From assembly GCF_018398395.1 (NCBI RefSeq), contig NZ_JAHCBF010000005.1, positions 186,001-250,000 on the forward strand: 64,000 nucleotides of DNA, in the 5' to 3' direction. The translations under genes were made by a program, and so were the position numbers. The DNA is from Croceicoccus gelatinilyticus. Lineage in GTDB: Bacteria; Pseudomonadota; Alphaproteobacteria; Sphingomonadales; Sphingomonadaceae. Below are positions 7,585-15,757 of the stretch, one piece after another. Within the stretch, counting starts at the first letter, position 1, and every line of letters starts with the position of its first letter. The notes beneath the pieces are model-generated. The model was not told where the DNA came from. It saw nothing but the letters and a program-made list of their open reading frames with translations, and made no database searches.

Positions 7585-8325
7585 ATGCGATCGCTGAGTG
7601 ATAAAGTAGCGTTGGTAATCGGCGGATCGCGCGGCATCGGCGCGGCCGTCAGCCGCAGGATGGCCGCTGATGGTGCATCGGTCGCGATAGTTTATCTCAG
7701 CCGCTCCCAGGAAGCGGAAGACTTTGGGAAAGAACTGCAAAGCCAGGGAACGAAGGTCTTTCTTGCCCAGGCAGACGTCAGTGATCAGCGCGCTCTTAGT
7801 GAAGCGATCGACAAGGTTGCCGAACATTTCGGCCGGCTGGACATTTTGGTGAACGTTGCCGGCGTGGCGATCGTGGGCCCGCTGGATGATTATGCCGAAG
7901 ATGCGTTCGACCGCACATTCGCCCTGAACGTCAGGGCGCCGTTTGTCGCGTCGAAGAAGGCTGCGGCACTGATGCAGGAAGGTGGACGCATCATCACCAT
8001 CGGCAGCATCGTCGCGGATCGGATGCCGAGTTACGGGGGAACGTTGTACGCTGCCAGCAAGGCAGCGCTTGGCGGGATGACACGCGGTCTGGCCCGCGAT
8101 CTGGGTGAGCGCGGCATCACCGCCAACCTTGTACAACCCGGACCAATCGATACGGAACGCAATCCCGCAGATGGCCCCAATGCCGCTGCCAATCGCGGAC
8201 CGCTGGCCATTCCCCGGCATGGAACCTCGGATGAGGTGGCGAGCCTCGTCGCCTACTTGGCCTCGGAAGACGCCGCCTTCGTCACCGGATCGACCTACAA
8301 TATCGACGGTGGGTGGAGCTCTTAG
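7585..8325 (+). CDS. SDR family oxidoreductase (FabG-like)
   Basis: 246-residue classical short-chain dehydrogenase. The NAD(P)-binding motif GGSRGIG is near residues 13-19, NVAG replaces the usual NNAG near 90, and the active-site triad is Ser in TIGSIV with Tyr-xxx-Lys in YAASK. The Arg-Ser pair in YLSRSQE after the second strand may favour NADP. It ends with the familiar VTGSTYNIDGGWSS. A perfect AGGAGG precedes the ATG. It stands alone, divergent from the GNAT genes and convergent with the DUF418 gene; its substrate cannot be inferred from context. Confidence 0.88.
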   Translation: MRSLSDKVALVIGGSRGIGAAVSRRMAADGASVAIVYLSRSQEAEDFGKELQSQGTKVFLAQADVSDQRALSEAIDKVAEHFGRLDILVNVAGVAIVGPLDDYAEDAFDRTFALNVRAPFVASKKAAALMQEGGRIITIGSIVADRMPSYGGTLYAASKAALGGMTRGLARDLGERGITANLVQPGPIDTERNPADGPNAAANRGPLAIPRHGTSDEVASLVAYLASEDAAFVTGSTYNIDGGWSS

Positions 8326-8384
8326 GGCCCGTCAGGGTTCAGGCGCCAGGATCGGATGGCTGCGTCCGTCCCGACAGCACGACC

Positions 8385-9677
8385 TCAACGCCTGAAGGCG
8401 AACAGCTTCCAGTACGTCAGACACCGCCACAGCCACTCCAGCGGGCCGAAGCGGTAGCGTTCGAGCCAGGGCTTCGACCAGCCGAGCATCAACGCCCATC
8501 CGGCAAAGACGAAAAGCCAGATGCCCCAGCGCGGGACTTGCGCGATGAGGCCGAAGCCCCAGCCGTGGAACAACCCCGGGAAGATCACCGACATCGCGAT
8601 GTAGTTCGTGAACGCCATGCGCCCGGCGGCAGACAACCTCTCGCCCAACCATGTCGGCCCCAGCTTAGGCGTCACCACCACCAGCAGGCCCGCCATGCCC
8701 AGCACCATCGGCAGGCGGTACTGCGGCGACCATGCATAAGTGTAGAAATAGGTCGTCGCGGGCGCAAAGTCGCTTTGCCAGATGGTCAGCCCCAACCCCA
8801 GCGCCACCACGAGCGAGAACGCGATACCCACGCCTGACCAAAGCGTGACTTTGCGGGCGTTCCAGTTGCCCGTGAAAAAGCCTGCCCTGTAAAGCGCCGC
8901 ACCGATCAGCATCAGGCCAAGATAGCCTGCGCCATAGGCCATGATGACGAACGTCGTGCGGCTGATCGGCGTATCGTACTTGTGCCGGTCCTGCGCCATC
9001 TCAATGAAGTTCGCGCCGCGATCGAATTCCAGCGCTTCGCGCGTTTCGCTCTCGAATTCCTCGCGCCAGTCGGCATAGTCGTGCGCGGTCTGCACGTCGG
9101 CGGTTCCGGTAGAGACCGCCAGTTCCTTCTGGTGATTGCGGTCGAAATAAGTCGTGACGGCCCATCCGTCCCAGATCAGCAGCGCCGCGGCCAGCGCGAC
9201 CAGTCCCCAGTTCGGAATGCGCCGGATCAGCAAGATCGGCACCAGAAACGCGCCGACGACGGCATAGTCGAGCAAGATGTCCCCCTCGAAGAACAGCACG
9301 AAATGGAGCGACCCGAAGACCCAAAGCCAGAAGAGCCGCCGGTATTGGAGCCACCAGCCCTTCCCTCCCTTGGCCCGCGCATGTTCGAGGAACAGCACCA
9401 CGCCCGCCCCGAACAGAACGGTGAACAGACCGCGCATCTTGCCGTCGACCAGCAACAGATTGATCAGCCAGAACAGCTTTTCGGCAAAGGTGTCCTCGAT
9501 CATGGTCGGCACGCGGTGGGCGCTGCCCGGCAAGGCAAAGGCGACCATGTTCGCCGCCAGAATGCCCAGCACCGCGAACCCGCGGACAAGATCCAGCGAT
9601 TGGATGCGCCCCGCAGGCGCCGGTTCGTCGGGCGTAGCAGCCACGTCCATCACGTCTGTCGGCACGGCACTGGTCAT
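8385..9677 (-). CDS. DUF418 family multi-pass membrane protein (YeiB-like)
   Basis: About 430 residues with at least eight hydrophobic segments. It begins after a short cytoplasmic tail with RIQSLDLVRGFAVLGILAAN, the hallmark of DUF418/YeiB proteins, and ends with the DUF418 domain (TNYIAMSVIFPG...GPLEWLWRCLTYWK). The family is often linked to acyltransferase-like membrane proteins but has no settled function. I chose the ATG at 9677 because GGGGG stands six bases upstream; an ATG at 9683 is also in frame. It is convergent with the SDR gene and divergent from the ribosomal operon. Confidence 0.85.
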   Translation of the reverse strand: MTSAVPTDVMDVAATPDEPAPAGRIQSLDLVRGFAVLGILAANMVAFALPGSAHRVPTMIEDTFAEKLFWLINLLLVDGKMRGLFTVLFGAGVVLFLEHARAKGGKGWWLQYRRLFWLWVFGSLHFVLFFEGDILLDYAVVGAFLVPILLIRRIPNWGLVALAAALLIWDGWAVTTYFDRNHQKELAVSTGTADVQTAHDYADWREEFESETREALEFDRGANFIEMAQDRHKYDTPISRTTFVIMAYGAGYLGLMLIGAALYRAGFFTGNWNARKVTLWSGVGIAFSLVVALGLGLTIWQSDFAPATTYFYTYAWSPQYRLPMVLGMAGLLVVVTPKLGPTWLGERLSAAGRMAFTNYIAMSVIFPGLFHGWGFGLIAQVPRWGIWLFVFAGWALMLGWSKPWLERYRFGPLEWLWRCLTYWKLFAFRR

Positions 9678-9850
9678 ACGCATCCCCCAATGCGAATGGT
9701 TGCGACTCGTCGTCGGACAGGACATTAGGCCCGCCGGTGCGCCGGTCAAACAGGCGCGGTTTCACGCCCTTTGGCCTTGCATTTGCGGACAGACGCTGTA
9801 AGGGGCGCGCTTCCCTGCCTGTCCGGTACGGGAAAGCAGAAGGCCGGAGG

Positions 9851-9876
9851 GGCCTTGCACATCCGGTGCAAAGGTC
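9851..9876 (+). promoter_or_regulatory. leader hairpin of rpsF operon (candidate S6:S18 autoregulatory element)
   Basis: GGCC-TTGCAC, loop ATCCG, GTGCAA-A-GGTC forms a ten-pair stem with one bulged A and an unpaired CCG, ending 33 bases before the rpsF start. In many bacteria the S6:S18 complex binds an mRNA structure exposing CCG before rpsF and represses the operon. The position and the exposed CCG fit, but the fold was drawn by eye and the identity is inferred. Confidence 0.55.
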
Positions 9877-9909
9877 AGCCGATCGGCAGTAAGTACAAGG
9901 ACGCTACGC

Positions 9910-10266
9910 ATGCCGCTTTACGAGCATGTGTTCCTGGCGCGCCAGGACCTGAGCCAGGCTCAGGTTGACGCGCTTGCGAACACCGCAACCGAAATCGTCG
10001 AGGCAAACGAAGGCAAGGTCACCAAGATGGAGACCTGGGGCCTCAAGAACCTCGCCTACAAGATCGACCGTAACCGCAAGGCTCACTTCGTGATGCTCAA
10101 CATCGATGCCCCCGCCGGCGTCGTTGCAGAGCTCGAGCGCCAGACGCGCATCAACGAAGACGTCATCCGTTACATGACCGTCCGCGTTGAAGAGCACGAG
10201 GAAGGCCCCTCGGTTATGATGCGCAAGAATGACCGCGAACGCCGCGGCCGTCGGGGAGATCGCTAA
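9910..10266 (+). CDS. rpsF: 30S ribosomal protein S6
   Basis: 118 residues. It begins [16 protein letters not shown], carries [19 protein letters not shown] in the middle and [13 protein letters not shown] near the end, all standard for S6, and finishes with a basic arginine-rich tail. S6 binds next to S18 on the platform of the small subunit. It is the first gene of rpsF-rpsR-rplI; its stop overlaps the rpsR start by one base (TAATG). The ACAAGGAC stretch before the ATG serves as ribosome-binding site. Confidence 0.96.
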   Translation: MPLYEHVFLARQDLSQAQVDALANTATEIVEANEGKVTKMETWGLKNLAYKIDRNRKAHFVMLNIDAPAGVVAELERQTRINEDVIRYMTVRVEEHEEGPSVMMRKNDRERRGRRGDR

Positions 10267-10490
10267 TGGCCCGTCCGTTTTTCCGTCGCCGCAAGTCGTG
10301 CCCGTTCTCTGCCAAGAACGCTCCGGCAATCGACTACAAGGACGTCCGTCTGCTCCAGGGCTTCATGTCCGAGCGTGGCAAGATCGTTCCTTCGCGCATC
10401 ACCGCCGTCTCCGCCAAGAAGCAGCGCGAGCTGTCGAAGGCGATCAAGCGCGCACGCCAGATTGGCCTGCTGCCCTACGTCGTTAAGTAA
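10266..10490 (+). CDS. rpsR: 30S ribosomal protein S18
   Basis: 74 residues, normal for S18: [15 protein letters not shown] at the start, then [19 protein letters not shown] and [19 protein letters not shown], which contact 16S rRNA. A single cysteine remains in the RKSCPFS segment. Translation is probably coupled to rpsF through the one-base overlap, and rplI follows after 11 bases with an AAGGAG site. Confidence 0.97.
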   Translation: MARPFFRRRKSCPFSAKNAPAIDYKDVRLLQGFMSERGKIVPSRITAVSAKKQRELSKAIKRARQIGLLPYVVK

Positions 10491-10501
10491 GGAGCGGATC
10501 C

Positions 10502-11116
10502 ATGGATATCATTCTGCTCGAACGCATCGAGAAGCTCGGCTCGATCGGTGACGTCGTCACCGTGAAGGACGGCTACGCACGCAACTATCTTCTCCCCGAG
10601 AAGAAGGCCCTGCGCGCGAACGAAGCCAACAAGAAGGTCTTCGAAGCCAACCGCGACCGCCTCGAGAAGGAAAACGCAGAGCGTCGCACCGACGCCGAAG
10701 CCGCTGGCGAAAAGATCGACGGCACCGAGATCGTCCTGATCCGCGCCGCTTCGAACGCCGGCCAGCTCTACGGTTCGGTCAACGTTCGTGACGTCACCCT
10801 GGCTCTGGCCGACAAGGGCTTCGACGTCGACAAGAAGCAGGTCATCATGGGCTCGCCCATCAAGACCATCGGCATGTTCGACGTCACCGTCGCGCTGCAC
10901 CCGGAAGTTCGCGTCACGATCAAGGCAAACGTTGCCCGTTCGGACGACGAAGCCGAACTGCAGAGCGAAGGCGTCGACGTCCTCGCTGCGATGTTCGAAG
11001 AAGAATCGCAGGACAAGGGCGGCTTCACCGAAGCATTCGATCCCAATGCTGAACCGGGCGAAATCGCCACGGACGACGCAGAGGCGACCGAAGCCGAAGG
11101 CGAAGAGGAAGCCTGA
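10502..11116 (+). CDS. rplI: 50S ribosomal protein L9 with long acidic tail
   Basis: 204 residues. The N-terminal RNA-binding domain ([13 protein letters not shown], then [21 protein letters not shown]) and the long connecting helix are typical of L9. The protein exceeds the usual length of about 150 by some 50 residues, all in a glutamate/aspartate-rich C-terminal extension after about residue 160. Extended acidic tails are known in alphaproteobacterial L9. It is the last gene of the operon and is followed by a strong terminator at 11150-11180. Confidence 0.95.
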   Translation: MDIILLERIEKLGSIGDVVTVKDGYARNYLLPEKKALRANEANKKVFEANRDRLEKENAERRTDAEAAGEKIDGTEIVLIRAASNAGQLYGSVNVRDVTLALADKGFDVDKKQVIMGSPIKTIGMFDVTVALHPEVRVTIKANVARSDDEAELQSEGVDVLAAMFEEESQDKGGFTEAFDPNAEPGEIATDDAEATEAEGEEEA

Positions 11117-11149
11117 GAGCTTCTTCACGCCGACAAGGCATGAAAAAAG

Positions 11150-11180
11150 GGCGCGGCGGGATTACCTGCCGCGCCTTTTT
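11150..11180 (+). terminator. Rho-independent terminator of rpsF-rpsR-rplI
   Basis: GGCGCGGCGGG, loop ATTA, CCTGCCGCGCC gives an 11-pair GC-rich stem (one G-T) followed directly by TTTTTCTTT and preceded by AAAAAA. It lies 33 bases after the rplI stop and could also serve the convergent tetR gene ending at 11213. Confidence 0.92.
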
Positions 11181-11212
11181 CTTTGCCTGTCATACAGGGC
11201 TCGCCCGCTACG

Positions 11213-11803
11213 TCAGGCGTCTTCGGGAAGCCCGATAGCCTTGAACTGCGCGGCCAGCACCGCCCGCATCCGCGCGGGCGTCCAGTCCTCTGGCGCGAAA
11301 CACGCTTCCATAGCGATACCGGTCACTGCCGCGATCAGACAGCGGGCGTTCAGTGTCAGTTGCGCCGAAGTCGGCGGCTCACGATAGCGCGAGGCGATAA
11401 CGACACGATGGACGGCCAGCCCGTCCTCTGCCGACCGGCGGCGTTCCTCGGCATAGCGCGGATCGAGATGCGCCTGCGCCCAGAAGGCCAGCCATACCTG
11501 CCACATCCGGCGGGAGAGATCGTCCATGGGGAGAATCTGGCAGAAGCATTCTACCAGCGGCGCATCAGTCCCGGCGATGGAAAGCAGCCGTTCGCGCGCC
11601 AGCATGTTCGCGCGGCGATAGATGTTGAAGAGCAGTTCTTCCTTGCTCTCAAAATAGTGAGACACGATCGAAGTGCTGCACCCGCAGGCCTTGGCCACCT
11701 CTCTTGTCGTAACGGCGCCGATCCCGCGTTCGGCGACGATGTCGAAAGCGACGGCCTCGACTTCAGCGCGGCGTTCTTCCTTATCCACCACGATTGGCAT
11801 CAT
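11213..11803 (-). CDS. TetR/AcrR family transcriptional regulator
   Basis: About 196 residues. The N-terminal helix-turn-helix is clear (FDIVAERGIGAVTTREVAKA followed by CGCSTSIVSHYFESKEELLF), and the C-terminal part (MWQVWLAFWAQAHLDPRYAEE) resembles the ligand domain of BetI-type TetR proteins. The ATG at 11803 was chosen because GGGAG lies seven bases before it. It is downstream of the outer-membrane protein and DUF2946 genes on the same strand, so it may regulate them, but no operator could be identified. The effector is unknown. Confidence 0.85.
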   Translation of the reverse strand: MMPIVVDKEERRAEVEAVAFDIVAERGIGAVTTREVAKACGCSTSIVSHYFESKEELLFNIYRRANMLARERLLSIAGTDAPLVECFCQILPMDDLSRRMWQVWLAFWAQAHLDPRYAEERRRSAEDGLAVHRVVIASRYREPPTSAQLTLNARCLIAAVTGIAMEACFAPEDWTPARMRAVLAAQFKAIGLPEDA

Positions 11804-11880
11804 CGGTTCTCCCGTGCGACCCGATGTTTTTTGGCAGGATACGCGCCCGACAGCCTTTCGCAACTGCCGGGCGCAAAATC

Positions 11881-12969
11881 CTAGAATGTCTGGCTAAGTC
11901 CAATCGAAACGCGCCAGTCCTGAGGCATTTGGATACCGTTCAGGTCTTGATGGATCGGCAAGGCAAACTCGACCGAAAGCTGCGGATGGTTGGCTGCAGA
12001 GATCGGCAGGAACCAGTTGGTGCCCAATCCCAGCGACACCGTGTCGCCGCCGTAGTTGCCTCGTCCGTCGGACGGCGAAGCGGTCTTGTGCGGACCGTTA
12101 TATTCACCTTGGATCGCCCCTTCGTGGACATATTCGACGCGCGCCGTCGTGCCGAGGCGGCCGGTCAGGCGATAGCTTGCCCATGCGCTCGTCTGCAGCT
12201 TGTCACCGAAGGAGAAGCCGACGTCGTTCCGCTTTTCGCTACGCCACTTGTACGATGCCTGTCCGCCCCAGCCGACCGGACCGACAGAGCCGGAGACGGT
12301 GACCGCAGGTTCTATGTCCCAAGTCCCGCTGCCCGGCTGCATGCCATAGTGGACGAAAGTGCCATCAGGATTGGTGAGGTCGTCCGAACCCGTCGGCACC
12401 CAGACGCCCAACGTGGCATGGGCCCATAGCGCCCTGCCTTTCGCCAGCCGGTAAGAGGCAGAGACGAGCGTATCGCCAAAGCCTTCGGCCCCGTGCGAAT
12501 GCGTCTCGCCGTAGCCCAGCATCGAAGAATGGCCCGCCATGCTATCGCCTGACATGTCCATGCCGCCCGCCATCGGGTTGATGCCGACCATCGTCATTCG
12601 GTGCCACATGTAGTGCGGCATCACCATCAACGTCACATCATCATTGGGCGCATACATCAGGTCGAGCATGACCATGTCCATTTCCATGGACTGGGCGCGC
12701 ACGGAGTATCCGGCGGCAAGCACGTCGGCATCGTCGATCTTGTCGGTCCCGCTGACGTTCTGCCCCGAATAGCGACGACGTTCGAGGCGAAGGCCGACCA
12801 TGACCTCGTCCCCGTCGTGCATATGATCGTTCATCAGGCCTGCCGACGGATGCAGCAGGGCAGTCTCGACGCGGATCTCGTTGGCATCGTCAGTCGTCTC
12901 TGCCAGCGCAGGCTGCGCGGCAAGGATCAGAAGCAGCGCGAATGCGCCGCCCGCAAGTACGGTTTTCAT
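11881..12969 (-). CDS. Met/His-rich outer-membrane beta-barrel protein (transporter family)
   Basis: 362 residues with a signal peptide (cut after ALA) and alternating amphipathic strands ending in an aromatic residue (WRVSIGLSQTF), as expected of an outer-membrane barrel. The closest resemblance is to the family annotated as phenol-degradation MetA-like outer-membrane transporters. A striking segment at about residues 132-160 is rich in Met and His (GGMDMSGDSMAGHSSM, GETHSHG), and other clusters occur (NDHMHDGD, SMEMDMVMLDLM). Such residues commonly bind copper. The upstream gene encodes a DUF2946 protein, often found near copper genes. Role in copper handling is inference. Confidence 0.72.
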   Translation of the reverse strand: MKTVLAGGAFALLLILAAQPALAETTDDANEIRVETALLHPSAGLMNDHMHDGDEVMVGLRLERRRYSGQNVSGTDKIDDADVLAAGYSVRAQSMEMDMVMLDLMYAPNDDVTLMVMPHYMWHRMTMVGINPMAGGMDMSGDSMAGHSSMLGYGETHSHGAEGFGDTLVSASYRLAKGRALWAHATLGVWVPTGSDDLTNPDGTFVHYGMQPGSGTWDIEPAVTVSGSVGPVGWGGQASYKWRSEKRNDVGFSFGDKLQTSAWASYRLTGRLGTTARVEYVHEGAIQGEYNGPHKTASPSDGRGNYGGDTVSLGLGTNWFLPISAANHPQLSVEFALPIHQDLNGIQMPQDWRVSIGLSQTF

Positions 12970-13028
12970 CTATAAAGTCCATCAATCTGAAATCGTTGAA
13001 GCCGGGCCAGAGCGGCCCGAACGGGAAA

Positions 13029-13406
13029 TCAGGCGATGGAAGGTGGCCCCGTGGACGGGGGCAGCGTGTGGGCCGGCCGCAGGGCAAGCGCCTTGGCCGC
13101 CAGCGTCGGCTGAACCGCGCGGGCCGGAAGCACCTGGGGCAGCATTGGCATGTCGGGCGTCGTGGCAGCGGCGGCGAAACCGGCAAAGGCGCAGGGCGAC
13201 GGCTTTTCGTGCTCCTTCACCTCACCCTTCTTGGGCGGCAGTTCGATGGTCCACGTCGCGTCGCTGTTGCAGATGTCGACGATCAGCACGCCGCCTTTCG
13301 CCTCGGCCATGTAGCCTTGCGGCATGACCGCGCGCATGAAGAGCGCTGCTGCCAGAAGCAGCCAGACCCAGGCACCGGGGCGCGAGAGGCGGAAGAAACG
13401 TCGCAT
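13029..13406 (-). CDS. DUF2946 family small membrane-anchored protein
   Basis: 125 residues from the ATG at 13406, with GGAG eight bases upstream. It starts with a basic stretch and one hydrophobic segment (AWVWLLLAAALFMRAVMP), then GYMAEAKGGVLIVDICNSD and a CAFAG motif, which is the DUF2946 pattern. The two cysteines are conserved-looking. Members are small and of unknown function, frequently encoded next to copper-responsive transporters; here the Met/His-rich barrel gene follows after 59 bases. The frame stays open for 57 more codons upstream, but that part reads as random high-GC sequence. Confidence 0.75.
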   Translation of the reverse strand: MRRFFRLSRPGAWVWLLLAAALFMRAVMPQGYMAEAKGGVLIVDICNSDATWTIELPPKKGEVKEHEKPSPCAFAGFAAAATTPDMPMLPQVLPARAVQPTLAAKALALRPAHTLPPSTGPPSIA

Positions 13407-13532
13407 GCCGGCCGCTCCGCTAGCGCCGATGTCCCGCGCCGCCAAGCGGGAAAAACAGGCCCTACGACAATTGTCCGAAGTGCGAAGCGTAACCGACCGG
13501 ACACGCTGGGCCGTGAAAATTGCATCGGGCCT

Positions 13533-13561
13533 TTGAATTGTAACCTGGCAGGCGCTAACTC
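13533..13561 (+). promoter_or_regulatory. candidate promoter of amn (possible leaderless mRNA)
   Basis: TTGAAT, 17-base spacer, TAACTC, then six bases and the amn ATG. If these are the -35 and -10 elements, transcription would begin at or next to the A of the start codon. No ribosome-binding site is visible before that ATG, which fits a leaderless transcript. Not tested. Confidence 0.4.
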
Positions 13562-13567
13562 CTGTCC

Positions 13568-15004
13568 ATGAAAACAACAGAAGAAATCCTTTCCGAAATC
13601 ACCCGCATCTATGACGAGGCCCGTGCCACTCTTCGCGCAGACCTCTTGGCCTTTGCCACCGACGGCACGAAGCCGGCCGGAAGCCGCCGTACCGACGGGT
13701 CATATGCCTATCCCGAACTGCGCCTGAAATTTCGCGAAGCCGACGTCGGCGCCAGCGTGACGCGCGCCTTCGCCCGCCTGACGCGGCCCGGCCTTTATGC
13801 CACCACCGTCACGCGCCCGCGCCTGTTCAACGAATACCTGTCGGAACAGCTCAGCCTGATCATGGCCGACTACGACGTCGAGATCGAGGTCGGCCCTTCG
13901 CGGCAGGAAATCCCCTTCCCCTACGTCGTGGACGGAGAAGCCGGCGCGGTTCTTGCCGGGGTCAGCCCGCTGGAACTGGCGCGCCACTTCCCGGCGACCG
14001 AACTGTCGCTGATCGGTGATGAACTGGCCGACGGCATCGACATCGGCGGCAGTGGGCCCATGCCCATGTCGCTGTTCGACGCGCTGCGCACCGATTTCAG
14101 CCTTGCGCGGCTGGAACACTATACCGGCACCAACCCCGACCATTTCCAGCGCTTCATCCTGTTCACCAACTACCACCGCTATGTCGACGAGTTCGTGGAC
14201 TGGGCCGGTGAGCAGCTTGGCGAAGGTGGCTTTTCCGCGCTGGCGGGTGCTGGCGGGCTGATGCTGACCGAAAAAACGCAGAACGCGCGGGCCCGGCTGT
14301 CCGACACGGCGTGGCGTCGGCACCAGATGCCGGCCTATCACCTCGTTGCGCCGAACCGCGGGGGCATTACGCTGGTCAACATCGGCGTCGGCCCGTCGAA
14401 CGCCAAGACGATCACCGATCACCTCGCCGTGCTTCGCCCAGAAGCGTGGCTGATGATCGGCCACTGCGGCGGCCTGCGCCCCAGCCAGAAGATCGGCGAC
14501 TACGTTCTGGCTCACGCCTACTTGCGCGACGATCACGTGCTGGATGCGGTCCTGCCGCCCGAAATCCCGCTTCCCGCCATTGCAGAGGTTCAGCAGGCGC
14601 TGGCCCGTGCGGCTGAGGAGATCAGCGGCACGGCAGGTGCGGACCTTAAAAAGCGGATGCGTACCGGCACCGTTGTGACGACCGACGACCGCAACTGGGA
14701 ACTGCAGGTGACCAACACCGGCCACCGCCTGTCGCTGTCACGCGCGGTCGGGATCGACATGGAAAGCGCGACGATCGCTGCGCAAGGCTATCGCTTCCGC
14801 GTGCCTTACGGGACGCTGCTTTGCGTGTCGGACAAGCCGATCCATGGCGAGCTGAAGCTGCCCGGACAGGCCAACCGCTTCTACGAGGAAGCGATTGCCA
14901 GCCACCTTCAGATCGGCATCCGGTCGTGCGAATTGCTGAAGGCGGAAGGCGACCGGCTGCACAGCCGCAAGCTGCGCGCCTTTAATGAGCCGCCGTTCCG
15001 CTAG
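13568..15004 (+). CDS. amn: AMP nucleosidase
   Basis: 478 residues, close to the 484 of the E. coli enzyme, which splits AMP into adenine and ribose 5-phosphate. The N-terminal AMP nucleosidase domain includes SRRTDGSYAYPELRL and ARLTRPGLYATTVTRP, and the C-terminal phosphorylase-like domain includes MIGHCGGLRPSQKIGDYVLA and AVGIDMESATIAAQGYRF with its purine-site Met-Glu-Ser. There is no Shine-Dalgarno sequence before the ATG at 13568. It is divergent from the DUF2946 gene and convergent with the hydrolase that ends four bases away. Confidence 0.94.
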   Translation: MKTTEEILSEITRIYDEARATLRADLLAFATDGTKPAGSRRTDGSYAYPELRLKFREADVGASVTRAFARLTRPGLYATTVTRPRLFNEYLSEQLSLIMADYDVEIEVGPSRQEIPFPYVVDGEAGAVLAGVSPLELARHFPATELSLIGDELADGIDIGGSGPMPMSLFDALRTDFSLARLEHYTGTNPDHFQRFILFTNYHRYVDEFVDWAGEQLGEGGFSALAGAGGLMLTEKTQNARARLSDTAWRRHQMPAYHLVAPNRGGITLVNIGVGPSNAKTITDHLAVLRPEAWLMIGHCGGLRPSQKIGDYVLAHAYLRDDHVLDAVLPPEIPLPAIAEVQQALARAAEEISGTAGADLKKRMRTGTVVTTDDRNWELQVTNTGHRLSLSRAVGIDMESATIAAQGYRFRVPYGTLLCVSDKPIHGELKLPGQANRFYEEAIASHLQIGIRSCELLKAEGDRLHSRKLRAFNEPPFR

Positions 15005-15007
15005 GGA

Positions 15008-15757
15008 TCAGTCCGCGAAAAAACGGACCAGTTCCTGTCCCAGCGCGGGTTCGGAAACGCAGCTCATGTGCGTGCCGGGAATCTCGGCAAATGTCGCATT
15101 GGGCAGCTTTTCGACCAGCGTCTGGGCAGAGCCGTTGTCGTTGTCCTTGTCGCCGTTGATGACCTTCGTCGGCATCGTTACGGCGTCGAGGTTCGACAGG
15201 TCGGTGCCCTCCATCGAAGTCAGCAGCGCGCGGGCCGCGACGCGGTCCACTTTCTGCGTCTTCATGAAGCTCTTGGCGAAGAACGCGGCGTCGCCCATGC
15301 GGATGTCATCGAAGCGGTCGATCGCATCGACGAAGAACCCGATCCGCTTGTCCCAGCCGACCAGTCCTTCCCAGCCCATGCCGACCAGCGCCAGCCGTTC
15401 GGGCCGCACACCGTCGAGCACGGCATTGAGCGATGTGCGCGCGCCGAGCGAGAAGCCCGCAAGGTCGAACGTGCCAAGCTGATAATGTGCGATCACGTCG
15501 CGCAGATCGTCGACCAGCACGTTATGCGCGTAGTCCCCATGCGGAGCTTCCGACAACCCGTGCGCGCGCAAGTCCGGCATGATTACGTCGAACCCGGCAT
15601 CGGCCAGCATCTGCGCCGTGCCGAACTTAATCCAGTTCACCTCTGCGCTGGAAAACAGCCCGTGCAGCAGCACGATCGGCTTTCCCGCGCCCGTGCGGTG
15701 GACGGCAAGCCTGGTGCCGTCCGCCGCCGTGACGTGTTCGAGGATCGGAGCGGTCAT
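15008..15757 (-). CDS. alpha/beta fold hydrolase
   Basis: 249 residues. The oxyanion region VLLHGLFSS, the nucleophile elbow GFSLGAR, and a late PGTHMS histidine form the catalytic set of alpha/beta hydrolases; VINGDKDND probably holds the acid. The start ATG overlaps the asd stop (TGATG), so it is translated together with asd, although no functional link to amino acid synthesis is known to me. The substrate cannot be predicted. A longer in-frame reading inside asd exists but lacks hydrolase character. Confidence 0.88.
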   Translation of the reverse strand: MTAPILEHVTAADGTRLAVHRTGAGKPIVLLHGLFSSAEVNWIKFGTAQMLADAGFDVIMPDLRAHGLSEAPHGDYAHNVLVDDLRDVIAHYQLGTFDLAGFSLGARTSLNAVLDGVRPERLALVGMGWEGLVGWDKRIGFFVDAIDRFDDIRMGDAAFFAKSFMKTQKVDRVAARALLTSMEGTDLSNLDAVTMPTKVINGDKDNDNGSAQTLVEKLPNATFAEIPGTHMSCVSEPALGQELVRFFAD

